NCBI GenBank assembly: GCA_034336665.1
Contig: CM067566.1
Location: 23,652,330 to 23,716,329, forward strand
Origin: Luscinia megarhynchos
Taxonomy: Eukaryota; Chordata; Aves; Passeriformes; Turdidae
Direction: 5' to 3'
DNA length: 64,000 nucleotides
A program made the translations under genes and the position numbers. The first letter of the stretch is position 1; the number at the start of each line of letters is the position of its first letter. Shown piece by piece: positions 44,901 through 59,900 of the stretch. The notes under the pieces were generated by a model. It searched no databases. It saw only the letters and a program-made list of their open reading frames with translations, and was not told the DNA's origin.

Positions 44901-47900
44901 AATCTTTAGAAAGATGTAGCAACAAAAACCACATGGAATATGTTACAAGAGCAGACTGCTTTTAAAGAAGACATACAGATTAATATATCAGGCACTTCAA
45001 AGTGTAAAAAGTGGAAGCAATTTAGTATTATTTATCCAAGAGAGGGGAAAAGAAACATATAAGTAGAACAGTTGACTGTACTTGACAAATACATTTAAGA
45101 ACCTTATCACTACAGCTGGCATTTGCAAAATGAATGAACTGACCCCTGAAGGTTGTTCAAAAGAAACTCCAGCATTCCCTGTGAGTTCAAATTAGCTGCC
45201 ACCTCAACTGAGAATTTGTAGCATATTTACAGTATTTCAGATTTGTAGTAGACTAATAATAACATCAAAATTACACTATAAAATATAATAATCTCTGAAA
45301 ACCTAATCTAATTCTGTAGTGCAGAAACACTTGTTTTTTTAATGGGGGCAGATTCTTATTGTCTTCCACTGAGGGCCCCCAGATCCTCTAAGATATATTC
45401 AGAAAACTGAAGGACAAATTCTTTTCCAAAGCACTTCAGAATGCATTTAAAATACAGTGGTGAAACCTCTCTTTGAATGTGTACCTGAATTTTTAAGATG
45501 CTTACAAGTGCATTTTTAGAGCTTGCATGCTCATATTATATATACTTACTACTACATATCTACCAGAAAAATTTGAAGACTCAAGTTGCACACCAAGGAC
45601 ACTTCAACAACAGCAGTAATAGCTGATGCCTCTTTCCAACTATGCCCATCTCCCTGTTACTAGCACTGTAACTATAAATGGCCTGTGCAGGTAAGTGTAA
45701 GAGCCCCCTTTGCTTTAGATACACTTGAGAATTGCTCTCAGATATCTACCATTAAACACTGCCTCATTTGTTAGAAAAAGATGCTTCACTGTCTGTAGTT
45801 AAACTGGAAGTAGCCTCCTAGAAGGACAAAATTTAAGAAAATATACTTACATTATTCAAAAAGAGAACAGACAGTTACACTGTTTAAAATAGGTGTTGGT
45901 TATGGCAAGGGAAAAAAAAATCTCTTGTACAAAGAAAAAGTAGAAAGTGGTAATTGATGATACTGCTTTTTAATCAGATCAAAAATAACATGGTAATTTC
46001 CTGTGAAAAGTATTGTCTCTTTGGGGCAAATATCAGCCTCCAAAATGCCTTTGTCATTTCATCATCAGAAGATCTAACCTCACAGAAGCATGCACATAAA
46101 CCCAATATATATGGTTAACTCCTGACTCCTCTCCAAGCCCATCTCTCATGCCAGGATGTAAGTTAAGTTGGTTTATCCTGAAAGCTTTAATGGATGTCAT
46201 GACATCACCTGAACAGCAGGAGGACTGGTAAAACACCCAGAGAAAGAAGAAGACAAGACTACTTCAAACTCATAACATCTGAGCCATAGCACCAAAACAA
46301 AAAAGGAGAAAAAAAGGGTTGGTTCTAATTAACATACATCAGCAACAATTAGAACATTATTCACGAAGTCATGCTGATTTTGTATAAATACACAACTTAT
46401 TTATTAACCCTCAAAGGACATAATCTTTTGAATTACTGGAAGCAATGGTTTCATCTCATAAAACAATTATAATTGCTTCTATTTAACTTACGTGGTTGTT
46501 CTGAAGATTCTCCAGTAACGATACATCACTAAATGTTTTTTCTTCTCCATTTTGTGGGCCTTGCCTGGAAATAATTGAGTAAAAAAGAGATCATTCTTAG
46601 CATGATTTTAACAGTTTATATACAAATAATCCAAACACAAGTTTTGGCCTATAGCTGCTGCAATAAAGGCTGCAATCACGTATTGTGAGAAAAAGAATTG
46701 AAAAGGTACTCATTCAACACTTTCAAAGTTCATTTAATTTAAAGAAACCGTAGTTTATATAAATACACTTAAATCCAGCAGAGTCTCTCTGCTGAATTCA
46801 GGTAATGAAGGATCAGTGAAAATATATCCACAGCGTAAGAATGAGGCTTCTTGTCTTCTGATCTCTAGAATGAGATCAGAAAAAAACATATGCCCAAAGA
46901 GAACACATTTCATCAAGAAATTAGCAGTTTTGGAAGAGGTTTCTAAATGTTTGCAGAAAAGCAAGTCTGGTATCTGAAAGAAGTAAACAAACAAATTCAG
47001 ACACCAGAGAAGTCTGCATGCAGAGGGTTTGCTTTCTATCACTTATGATCAAAAGGAAACATTTGAAATTAAAGACAAAGAAGACACAACAACAATGATG
47101 AAGTACAGACTTAGATGCAAGGAGGAGATGGTTCAGGAGAAAGAAAGTCATATACTAACATCTCCCAAATTGCACAAATATTCTGGCTGAATGTGAGAGC
47201 TCAAAATGCAGATACTTCTAGGAAGATTTGATACTGCAGCTGACTACAGCTACAGTTTTAATACTAGAGCTAAGTATTAAGAAAATCTAGATGACTTTGA
47301 GTGGAACAAAACTGCTGAAACGTGCATCCAGTTGAAGGAACTTTTTTATTCATTTACTTTTGGTCTTGCTTTGGATTACAAAATCTGACAAAAGAATAAA
47401 TACATTTGGTGATTTAAGTTGAAGAATAAGCCTATACATCAAAGGCAGTCTGAAGATTCTCTAAGAAAACCAAAGTGAGCTATTTTAGTCCTGAAGTAAC
47501 CACCATGAAGGAATACAAAATGCAAAACCTCCTCTGTACAGCCATGCAAGGACTACTTTTTCTAATTATAATTAAAGTGAAAAATGTGAAGCATTCTTCT
47601 TCAGCAAGACCTCTTTTTTAAATGCAAGGTAAATAGATATTGAAATGCCAAATATTAACACCTTCAGACACACTATGTTTGTTTAGTCTAAGCTCTAAGC
47701 TTTGTTTGCTTAAAGCTTTCTGATATATATTCCCCAGATTCTCAGTGTGAAAATATGGAAAAATATTTGCAGGTGTAAGTTGTAACAACATAATTCTTTC
47801 TAATAAAAAAAACCTCCAAAACAACCCCCACCCAAAAAAAAACCCAAACCCAAACCAAACAGCAACAACAACAAAACAAAAATAAAAAGGGATTTAGTAT

Positions 47901-50900
47901 ATTAGTCATGTTAGGGCTAGAAATGTTACTGGCACAAATATATTTTATTAATTGCAACAGATTTATACATCAAGAAATTTTAAGTATCATATTTTATAGA
48001 TATTTCTAATATATTCTTTGCCTATAAAAGGTTTGTGTTGTTATTTTTTTAACTACTGTTCAGATATCAGTTTATCCATTTCAGATATGCTCATAAACAT
48101 AATTATGTTAGTCAAAACCAGTCTTTTTTCATTAATGGCTTATAAGCAAGCATGCTTAATTTCATGTAAACACTGCATTGTTTTAAAGAACTTGTATGCA
48201 GTTAACCACACATACATATTTATATACATTTTCCTTCTACATCAAATGATGATATTCATGTGAGATTTTGGGGTGTGCATGTGTACTACATTTTATGTGC
48301 TCCAGAAGGAATTTTTCAGTGTTTGATTTGGCTTTTTTGCTATGTAAACAAAGAATTATTAATTCTAATTTAGCAAAGATTTTTTCCTTCAAATGTTTTC
48401 AACAAAAGATGGCAACACATTTCAATTTTGTGTGACATTATCTTGCTATCACTTTCAACTAATAAAACAGTGAAAAAGACGGCAAATGGCATTTTCTTCT
48501 CTGATGTATCCGAGCTTACTTTGAATGGTATTGCAAATATTTAGTTTAAGAAAGTGCAGTGAAGAAGCACAAGGCTTCATGTAGATGACAACAGAAAGGA
48601 AGCCAGGACTTTTCTTTCCTGAAGTAACTGTTAAGACTTTAATGTTAGTTCCAAGCGTATTTGGGTGCTCTAATCGTAGTTCCAGTTAAGAACTATGTAG
48701 TGCTAATATTCTAAAACTATCTGGAGGAAGCAAAATAGTAAAATAACATATTTTTCACTCAAATATGGATTTTTTTTCCTAAATATGTTATTGATTATTA
48801 CTAACATATTACTAACAGTAGAAAAGTGTGATTAAAGTTACCATAGTACCAGCCATGTAATAAGAGACAAAACTTTGTCTCCAATAAGTAATTTTAAATT
48901 GCACCAGGACTGGCAGTAGAATGACTGCACTATATTTCAGGGATCCTATTAGAGATTCTATTCCAGAGTACCAGAGTATTCTATGAGTATTCCAGAGTAT
49001 TATATGGCAACCTAATGCCATAGAATTTGGATGGCATATCTTTAGTGTAAGATGGCAGTCTATGTGAAACCAATGAAATAATTTCTGAGCAGTAAACAAT
49101 CTCACATTTAGCTCCATCTCTAAATATATTGCTCAGTATTTTTAAGCCTGAATCTTCAAGAAACAGCATAAGCTAAATGACTTTTAGAGCTTACCAATCA
49201 TCTGAAGGAATACTATAATCCTCAGGCTCAGGGCAATGGCTGCACAAGAAGCAAGGGAAAAATAGAACAGGGAGAAGAGAAAGAATCACAAATGCTAAAA
49301 AATTGGATCACGTGTTAGTAGTAAGTAGTTAGTTAATAAAACAAAATTACCAAAAAACCTCCATTTTGCAACTATTTTGCTAGTACCTAGATTGCAAAGC
49401 AAATTGCCAAAACATGGTCTTTCTATCGAGACTTCATAAACTATAACAAACCAAGTTTTTGCAAGTGTCTCTCAGGCTTTTGCTTGTAACAATACAGAAC
49501 AGGGTAAACGATGGCAAAAACATGCATATTGATGTTGCCTTACAGCAAACAAGCCCGTGGTATCTCAACTTTATTTCTCTTCCTTTTGCAAAAAGAAATG
49601 TCATGACAGAAGTAATCCCATCTTTTTAAAGTAATATTTTATAGTCACAAGAAGCTGAGTTTCAGGTATTTTCAGGTGTAAGTTTATTTTAACTACAGTG
49701 TTAATGCATGGGTACAAATGGACAGGCAGAGGCACACAGATGAAGAAGTATATAAAGATACCTACCCATATGCAATTCCTGCTACCGTACACTTCTTAAA
49801 TTGCATGACATTGCATGTCAGGGTACCCGTTTTGTCAGAAAATATGTATTTGACCTAAACAAATGATAGAATCCATTATACAGCAACATTCAGCAGTTAA
49901 TGACATATCCAGGACAATTCATGACTGTCAACATATGAAATATTTTTACCTGTTCTACAATTTCCACAGTTCATATGAAAAAAGCCAACAACAAAAACAA
50001 TACATAAACATGGCAGATGCACAGCCTTCATATCCTTTTCCAAAGAAATCAATCAACTGAGATGTCAGGACACATAGGTTTTCTTCAGTGCATGGTGGTG
50101 TATTTAACCATCCCTCACTCCACATTTTGTTGAAGCACAAGAAACCAGTGAAAACCAATGATTTAGCCAGTAAAACATTAAACTTTGGACAGAAAGCAAT
50201 ATGATAAGAAAAGTATCTATATGCATTTCTAAATTGATCTTTTTAACATAGAAATATCTTCTTAAAGCCAAAATGTAAATAAAAGCACAAGAGCTCAGAA
50301 ATGCCAAATTACAGGAAAAGGAGAAACACATTCCTTTCTACCTACTCTAGCTCTCCTATTTCCCTAGCATTATAAACCCTCCTGTTCCAGAAACTACTAG
50401 GTAAAGCATTTTAAAATTCAAAGCTGAAGTACATGAACCTGTGATAGTTTTAACTTTTGTTTAAATCCAATCTTAAGAAAAAAGTTAATAGATAAGGAAA
50501 CCAGGTAATCCGTGATGAACTAACAGTTCTATGAGTCACAGATAAACTTCAATTAATTAAAATTTATTTCTAATTGAAAAAAAAATCTAAGGATTCTTAA
50601 TTAGGAATTAAGTACTTTATACCTGGGACTAATAATGCTACATAATAGTAAAAATTTTTCTGAGGAATTATGCCTTAGCCATATCAGCTGTTGGAAAAAA
50701 TCTTTCTGCATCAGGTTTATGCAGCAAATTGTATACTTTTTTATGTGTGCACACACAAATGGGAAAGTGGGAATTGCAGCTAAAAAAATTCAACCCTTTT
50801 TCCCAACACCAAAGTTTTGCCTTTCTTAAAACCTGAGTATCTCCTGGGGGAAATCTCTTCATTATATGCAATCCTCATGTACTTCAAAGAAGAAACCTGC

Positions 50901-53900
50901 TCTTTTTAGTAGAGCCCTTTGGTTTCCCTAGAAAAATCTGATCAAATTAAGAATCTATTGAAAAAATTAAAGTGGAGATCCTAAGAAGCCTGACTAGCTC
51001 CTGATGGTGAAGGAGAATTTGATGAGAATCCTTAGAAATGAAGACAAAAACTACTGAAGTAAAAAGGAAAGAATGTGTCTGGGAATGTGAATAACAAACT
51101 AGCTGCAGAGATAGAAAAAACAGATAATGTCTAAAATGAAACAGAAGGAAAGCTAAGATTCAACAAAAACTCTTTCTCACTAGATGAGCTTGCACTCTCT
51201 TTCTAAGCCAGGAAAACAATAAAATTTTCTGCCCGTACATGTTAAACCCAGCAGGTGAAGGCCCTGTACTCCTCCATGTAGAAGAGGTATAGAACATATT
51301 AACCTTAAACCAGTTTTTCCAAAAGGCACATCTCTTAGGTATTAGTCCCTAGGACTGCTTTGCCATATGGCTAAAACCAATATATTATTTATTGGTTTTG
51401 GAAAGCTAGAGACAACTTACACATTCTCATGCAATAAGGTAAAGAATTAGTTATGAAAACTTCTAGGTTAGGAAATGCAAGAACATGCACACTTGTGTTC
51501 ATAATACAATTCAATTAAATGAGCATGTAATTTATTTATTTTCCATAGCAAGAGTTGCTCACCACCAGTGTACCACACAGGTTGGCATATTTTTAAAGCC
51601 AGACTGTAGATACACTTGAGTGAAAGAGCAAATATCATGTGAAGCTCTTCTAGAAGCACACCCTGTGTCCCAGGCACACTTGTACTAAGTCATACTTCCT
51701 AATCATGAACAACATGTAACAAGTGATGTTTTGTGAAAAGTCGAACTGATTTTACAGTATTAAAAGAGAACTCCAAAGGACAAAGAAGAATTAAGCTCAA
51801 ATTTTCAGGATTTCATTCAGTCATGAGTCCCCATCCTATTCACAGCTTCCAGGCTTTAGTGGCAAGAAGAGAGGACATGTATAGTACTGTGATTCAACCC
51901 TAAGATACTTCATGTCTTTTCTGAGGAATGCAGAGTATGTGAAAAAAATGACATACTGAAGACACACATTATCATAAGTGTATATACTGAGACTAAATTT
52001 TATGCCACAGACAGCCTTAATGCTCAAAATTCCTTTGATTTTGTAACTTTATTGATACACTTCAATCTTCTGTGATCACCACATGCACACTGATACAGAG
52101 ATTGTCCATGTAATACTGGTTTTAATTTGCTCATACTGCAAAGTATTTTTAAAAATATATGCCAAAACTAAGAGAACAAAAATAAGCAAATACTAAGGCA
52201 AGAATATTTTTTGAAATAAATCCTCACATGAATAATTTCAATTCAGAGTTAGAACCAGCAATTCTTTTATCTACCTGTCCAAGTTCCTCATTGAGATTGG
52301 AAGTACGAGCCATTGCAGCAGTGTCTGTAGGTTCATAGTGCATGTCTATGTCCTAGAGATAAAAAAAAGTACATATATTTAAAAATCAGTCTTCCAAAAC
52401 TTCTTACACAAAATCTAGCACATAACTAGAGAAGTTAAGTGTGTAAGGGAAGACTAAATACGAACAGATCTACCTAAGATAGTTTCAACATGGGAAGCCA
52501 CAGACATCATCAGATCACTTCCAATAAATAAGATTTTCTCATGGGTGATTTTGCTCAGATTATTTCTAGTAATCAGTATTATTGAAAAACTGTTAACCCA
52601 CATGCTTACCTACTAAATAGCAAGATAAATGTATCTTGAGATAAAAACATGAAGATAAATCTGAGAGTACACAATAAATGTAAGATGCAGTTCACATAGT
52701 GTGAGTTCTTTTCCTCTTATTAAATAAACATCAGAGTTTGTTCTTAAATACAGTCAAAGATTAAAACATTGTCAAACAGATTGCAGATGACCAATTTCTC
52801 CATATAATCTACACACAAAGAGAAATATTACTTCAGATAAAAGTCCAAATTCCCAGATTAGGATAAATTAAAGGCAACTAATTCCCTCATAATGAGAAAC
52901 TACAGCAGGAAGAGAAGTTAAAACTGCCTTTCTGATTTTTTTGTGCAAAGAGCAGCAACCAACACATTCAAGATAGGTTTTTGTTGAAATTTATTTTAAA
53001 ATACAGACAATTAAGGAAGAATTTCACTGCATTCTCCAATTTTTTAACAGTTTGTTTTACAGCACAAAAAAAAAGAAGAAATCAAAACCACCTGACTGCT
53101 CACAGAAGTATTTAACTTTTAAAATAAAGCATATGCTTTACCTGCTACTTCACATGCATTCTTACCTGTATCAACATGACATACCTCACACATACAAATC
53201 TATTTCACACATTTGATCAAGGAATTGGGTTAAAGTGTTCAGAATGCTACGATAAATTTACATTTGGAAAAAAAATGGAGAAATGGAAGGTATGTTTACA
53301 TGGCTTCAAGGAAAATAGTTCACTCCTACCTCAGAGTAAACCCTTCATTTTCCCCACTAATTTATACAGAAGAAAAAAAAAAAAAGATGCCAAATCGAGC
53401 TTTATATATTTCATAGGTGATAATAGTAGCAGACACTGCCTTTGTACAATAAACCCCACTGCATTAAACTAAGGTTGTGCTTGGAAAAAAACATAATAAG
53501 CAAAATGCCAAAGTAAAATGTCAAAGTCTGGAAAGAAAATATGAAACTGGACAAAACTCCCCAGCACTGCAAAACACATTCTTCTGATCATTCTGAATGA
53601 AACTGATACCTAAATATCAATAACAATAAAGTAAAAAGCACAAAAACACTGTCAGAGACTGAGATATTATAGTTCATGGCTTAAACATTGATGTGAAAAG
53701 CTGCACCACCAAAGTCCACCTTGAAAGGGCCCCCTAAATGAAACTTTGGACTGTGAGTTAAGCCCCCTAAGAGAACCTGAGATAAGACAAAGGGACACTT
53801 TTGTTCATTCATCTCAGGTCTGGGAAGCAACAGATAAACTGGGAGAGCATCCACAGGAGGGCCAAGCCCAGCAGCTGTCCCGAAAATCACCCTAGCTTCA

Positions 53901-56900
53901 GGCTAGGCTCTCAATCTTATCTTCTGTGGCCAGGTTTGCACAGACTCCCCAGCAAGGGCAGAGGAGGAGGAGGGCCTCAAAGGAGGGTTGCAAAATGGTG
54001 CAACCAATGCAGAGCCTTGTCAGAGACAGTGTCAAACTCGCCCTGGATGTTTCCACGTGGCCCAAACCAGGCTGGTTAATGAAATACTAACACTTTTAAT
54101 TCTATGCCGTTTGGAGGGGAACTCCCACCACCAAGAAGACCAGATGGAGAGGACTGATGACACATTGTTGGGACCCAGAGAGGGGTGACAGATTTCTACT
54201 TAATCTTCTCTCACTCTTCCTGTCCCCTCACCCCCTTTTTCTATTTCCTTCTTTCATTTACTGTTACATAAAATGTATCAATTTTTTAGTATCAACCTTT
54301 AAACTCGTTTGGTTTTAATCATGTTTTGGGGAATACTTGAACCTGAAGTTTCTCTCTGCAATCCACAGAAGGCTCACTTTGCTTCTCTACAATTAAGGGA
54401 TCACAACAAACATGTTCCAAATATCAATCTGGTGCAGGTATGTAAGTACTAAATAAAATAATTTATTATTACATCCTCAGATTCCACCAATAATAAATAA
54501 ACAAACAGGAAAAGTCTGATAAAAATACATACATAGACAAGCAATCCACCATTTAATGTACTTGTGAACCACTTTATTCTAGAAATCAATGCATATGATA
54601 AAAATAATATTTACCCAATTTATGAAATATGCTTGGATAAATTTAACGACTTCAAGTGTAACCAACAAGCTGATTGGAATAAGATTATTGAAGAGAATGA
54701 TAAAAGTCAAGAAATTCAATCCAAAGTTGCTTGCTCCACCATCTGCCAAAAAACAAAGTAGTCAAATAAATATTTGAGACTGTAGTTAGAAGTATATATA
54801 TCTAGTGTATTCAAAATATTGCATTAACAGCTGATTTTTGAAATGTTAGAAGAATCTTTGGAATGAATTACAGTATCAGTTGCCTAGAGATAAGAGCTTC
54901 CTCAGAGGTAAGGATCTCTATTATAATATTGGAGTTCAAATTCAGTAATCTTTGCAATCATCTCCCAACTTCTGATGTGCAACTTATTAACCATTTCCTC
55001 TTTTACTAAACTTTTAGATCAAAATTTGGGAATATCTATACAAGCAACCAAGTTCTAAACTCAAAATATTACAGTTTTATATTTCGAAAGGAGAAATAGA
55101 TAGTGGAATTAATTTTTTCTCCATCCATCTTCACACAACCATATACTCTCCCTCAACAGAGCAAAATGCTATGAAAGAGGTAAATTCACTCCCTATGAAA
55201 AGAAGATATGAAATTAGAGAGTTTAATGAAAGTTCTAAACAACTGGAAATGTGAATATTAACATATAAAAGAAGTAGTTTTATGCTATTGATTTCTTTGA
55301 AGTTTTAAGTTTTTCTTTTAAAGATAACTCCAGCAGTAGCAGCTCAGAGAGGATGAAAATGGGCAAGTCTGCTGTGCACTACAGCAAAAGGGTAAAAGAT
55401 GGAGCCTGCCTAGCTGTATTCAAGGCACCTCAAAGAAAAACAGCCTCATATAGGTTTCCACTGTCCGTTTAACGAGGATCTGGTTGTTACTCTAAGATCT
55501 AGGAAAGAAGGTTTTGGAGACTTTCATTAATATCAATTCCAGCATGAATTGAAGTTCTTGTCTAAAAGACCAGGGAGCTAAAAATTAGATAAGTAAGGGG
55601 AAAGGGGAATAAAATGCTTCTTACATATTAAAAGCATCTGCTATCAGAACAACTATAGGCTGAATACAGCCTTAAAGGACATACCTTACAAAACCCAAAA
55701 CAATTTCATTTAATCATGGGACATATACCAGAAAATAAACTGACAGAGATAATCAGTTGAGAACACACGGACCAAAATATCAGTGGCCAATACTGGCAGA
55801 AGAAGCACATCTAATGTCCTTCTTTGATATTACTGAAAATTGTCAATATTCTATGAACTAGTTCACTTTTTCTTACCTCACTAGGAAAACATGAAAGTTA
55901 AGTTTCTTAATTAAAAAAAATTTCTTTCTCAGCATCAAAAAGAAAGGAAGCAAAGTTCAACATAAATGCAGACACCGAAACTTTAGGAGTGCCTTCAAAT
56001 TAGAACTTCAATATTTTTCTTTTAGAGCTTACCAAAACCCCAAAAAACCCCTCTTTGCTGACTACATTCAGAAGCTTTGTATTCAGGAACTTTGTTCCAG
56101 TTCTGCCTAAGGAAAAAAGCCCTAAGAAATTCTGAAAACACGAATAATTGACCACAAAGTATATTGATGAAAACTACTTTTAAATCTTGTTTCCTCACAG
56201 AGGCTCAGACTGTCAGTATGTTGCAGGCTGCTGTGAAGGCCCATGTAACATCACACTGCCCTGCATCTGCCTTACGTACAGCTGCCCCATGTTAGAGGAG
56301 ACCTCTTGTGCCTCCTTTATCTGTTTTAGGAGGAGTCTATTAAGTTCTGATATTAATTAGTTAAAGCCCTATACAGTAAAAATTATAAAGCCACACTGTC
56401 ACTTCCTAAGCAAGCAAGTTTAAAAATTCAGAAAAGACACTGCAGCTTTAAATGTAATCTAAGAGGTTTCAGTCTGATGTCTAGGAAGCTGACTGTTTAT
56501 GCCAGTGGAATGCTGATGCAGACCTTGCTGAGCTGCAGAGATGGAATGCCTGAAAGAAGTAGAGACAAACAAATAATCTTGCTCTTCCTGAATTTAGCAA
56601 GAGCTCAGATGGCACAGTAAGGCAAATTCTATACTTGCTGCGATATACCTAGCTTAATGACTTTAGTCAACAAACCAAAGAAGAGAGATTGACAAAAAAA
56701 CCACTGTGCAAGGGAAAGTAATCATCCTCCTTTCCAAATATGAAAAACAACCAAATACTAAAATATTAATATAATATTTTAGATCTTACAATTTAGATCA
56801 AGATACCAGTCTCTTCCAGTATGCCTTCGGTTCCATATAGCTGAACCAATAGAGCAGATCAAAGACATGGCAATAAGGATGCAGAACAAAATCAAAATCT

Positions 56901-59900
56901 GAATATTCGTAATTCGTTCCACATTAGACATTTTAAGAGGTGGACTTGTTGAATTCTGCAAAAGATAAAAAACCAGTAGTGGCTATTAAATATTAAATGA
57001 GGTAACACTGTTCTTGCGTTTCAAATTACTTGTTACTTTCTCAATATTCTCCCAACTATATCATAAATGCCCTCTTTTACTTAAAAAACCTCCAAAACCA
57101 GCAGCTTATAAATCTATGAATTGAAGCTTAAGAACTGTGTCACAAGAAGTTGAAACAACCACACAGAACACTGGTAACACCAATGGTTAGCAGTAAACAC
57201 TAAAAATGGATGTGCATACACCTTCTCAGTACAAAAGGAGACAGTTGCTAACATAGACACACTTTTTCAAGTAACTATTTTACAAATAAGAAAAGCAAGA
57301 AATAAGGCATGAATGACAATCTGAAATTCTTTTTTCTCAACAGGTGCATTTCAATTCTGATATCTGAAAACACATCAGGCAAAGTCATTTCAGTCTCTTC
57401 CCTCCTCATTTGGTTTTCTGACAAGAATGATTACCTTTAGTACTTGAAAGAAAGTCCCATAAGAGAACAGTTTTAGGAGCAGTCAAAAATAAAAAAAGAG
57501 AAACTATGATAACAGAATTTGCTAATGAAGTTTTCAAAGCACAAGTTACAAGACAGAATAAATGAATATGCTTACTAGTGGAAAACTACTTTGGGACTAA
57601 GTGGCTAAAATAACAAGAAATTATTATTTTCATTGCTTTTAATTCATATGAAAGATGCTCTATTACTGATATTTCAGTACTATATTGAATCAAGCCAAGA
57701 ATTTACCATGGAATGGTAAAATAAAGTAATAAAACAGACAGGTCAGACAAAGTCCAAGCGACAAACCTGCATAAGTTTTGTGTCATGTCCAGTATAGACA
57801 ACTATCCCGTGAACCCACTGAGTATTTCTCAACTGAGCTCCTCGTAGAAGAATCTGATCAGATCCCAATGGAACAGTACTAGAAGGAAGAAATTTTATAT
57901 TTTACTACTAAATCAGTCAATGTCAATGAATAAATGTAATCAGCAGTTGTTAAACCTATTTTCTCAAAATTTACATGATTACTGTCAATAGGTTAGGAAC
58001 CTAATTTTCACAGTTAACTTTTTGGGAGTTTTGACAGAAAAAACTTGACATATAAAAACCAGGCCAAAAAATCTAAGTTTACAAAAATATTACTTGCCAC
58101 TTAATTTTTATTATGTACTGCTAATTTTGATATGGTACTACTAACCGAGCATACTGAAAGTAAAAATGTCTAATTCTCCTGTGATTTATGATCATCAATT
58201 TTTTTTCCTCAATGATCTCTTACAAAATTGATTTTCAAAGCAATTTTCAAATGAAGTAATTTTGTGAACACTCACTCTTCTAGTGAAATAACCATTCTTC
58301 ATGAACACAGTTATTTAATATTCACACTAAATTTCATGTGCCTTCTTTAAACCAGGTATATTTTGTTCTATTATTCCTTTAAAACTGTGTATCATAAAGA
58401 AGCAACATACCCTCAAAAGACATGGGAAATATCTGTCTTAAATTCAGACAGCTGTCTTTATACACATAAGTAGGTCAAGTCTTTCTTAAAATACAAAAAC
58501 TTAAGGTAATTATTATTCCTTTCCATGGACAAACATACCCCGTTTTTGTACTTTTCATTCTATAAATATCAGCTGGCAGCTCACACTTGTCAAAAGTCCC
58601 CTAGAGCTTGGAATTCTTACCTAAAACTAGTGTCTCTACTTGTTTGAAAGTAACATATTATTAAGATCACAATTTAACTGATTAAGGACAGCAGCTGTAT
58701 CTTGGATATATAAAACAAAAAAAAGCCATGATATTTAGTAGTAGTTTTGGGTTGTTCAAAGAGTATAGTCAGGGTATGGAAGGCCTGATGTGCTGGGTGA
58801 CATGTGACAAATACCCAACATTGTGACCACACTCCACTTTAACACAGTGATGGTGCAATGACTTGACAGAGATCTCGTGTCTTATTTCCCACCCTCTTGC
58901 ATTTTGCATAACTACTGACTATCACAAACATGCTTGGGCTGCATTCAGTAAGGGATGTTCTCAATGGGGAAAGATGCTTTTAGAATACTTTCCTGGCAGA
59001 GAGTATATAAGAGCTAGTAATTTCTGAGACACGTGAAAACTTACATAACAAAATGTTTTTGTTAACAAGTATACTTCACTCTTATACAAAATTTTAAGAA
59101 TGTCTTCAGGAAAACATGTATTTTAGTCCTGGATAACCACAATCTGACCTTGTTTTGCATAATCCCCTCACCACTCACCAAACCACTGTCTAGTCATAGG
59201 TTCATATAAACCAAGCTACAGAACTTTTCTCCTTTCTCTAGCTAATTGTTTTCATAGACTAAAACCAAATAGATGTGCTTCTGTACACTCGTAAGTATAA
59301 TAAAGAGCTGCACACTTTGGTGATAAGGGTTAGCTCACTCCAAGGCTGAGGATGGCAGGAAAACTTTTGCCTCTTTTAGTCCACAGATTTAGCCAAAAGG
59401 CAAAATATCTCTAATGTTGTTCTGTCTCCTTGAATACTGGGTATCCAAAAGAAATAAAAACCAATTTTTTTTTTTAGTAGCTCTCTCATGAAGGGAAAAA
59501 GGGAACACTGAAAGGGTCAACAAAATACAACATTTATGGCATTCCAATGACTTAGATTAACTGAAAGAAGATGGAGACACATGCTCAGTATCCTCTATTG
59601 CTTCTGCAAGTATGTTAAGATGGTAATGGATAAAGAAAGTGTAAATCACAACTCCTGGACCTACATAATGTGGTAGGAAGGTCTAAAGATCTGGACAAAT
59701 AAATACCAATTAGACAAATTTGCATTCTCTCTATTATGGGCAGAAAAACAACATATCCCTGATTTTTCAGGTAGAAGTAAGGCCAAGATCCAAAAGGTGT
59801 TACTTACCTGCAATTCTTTTTCTCTGAAGGTAAATATTATATTAGAGCCACACTTTTGGAACTATCATACTGCACAGGAAGTATAGACAAAATATTCCAA

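Larger units (their letters stand above)
46565..49194. other. Intron between microexon and window exon 10
   Basis: A 2.6-kb intron. It contains a low-complexity A/C-rich tract at about 47808-47890 and a short 21-bp-period tandem repeat at 48963-49007. Open frames of 60-101 codons on the minus strand show no recognisable domain. Confidence 0.6.

Noticed and set aside
47808..47890. Interstitial telomere-like repeat
   Set aside because: The AAACCC-like units are irregular and lack the CCCTAA hexamer; it is low-complexity A/C sequence.
53801..54079. 92-codon plus-strand open frame as a gene
   Set aside because: It lies wholly inside the solo LTR and has no retroviral or cellular domain.
54564..54777. 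Two plus-strand frames of 62-65 codons
   Set aside because: They are the antisense of ATP8A1 exon 6.
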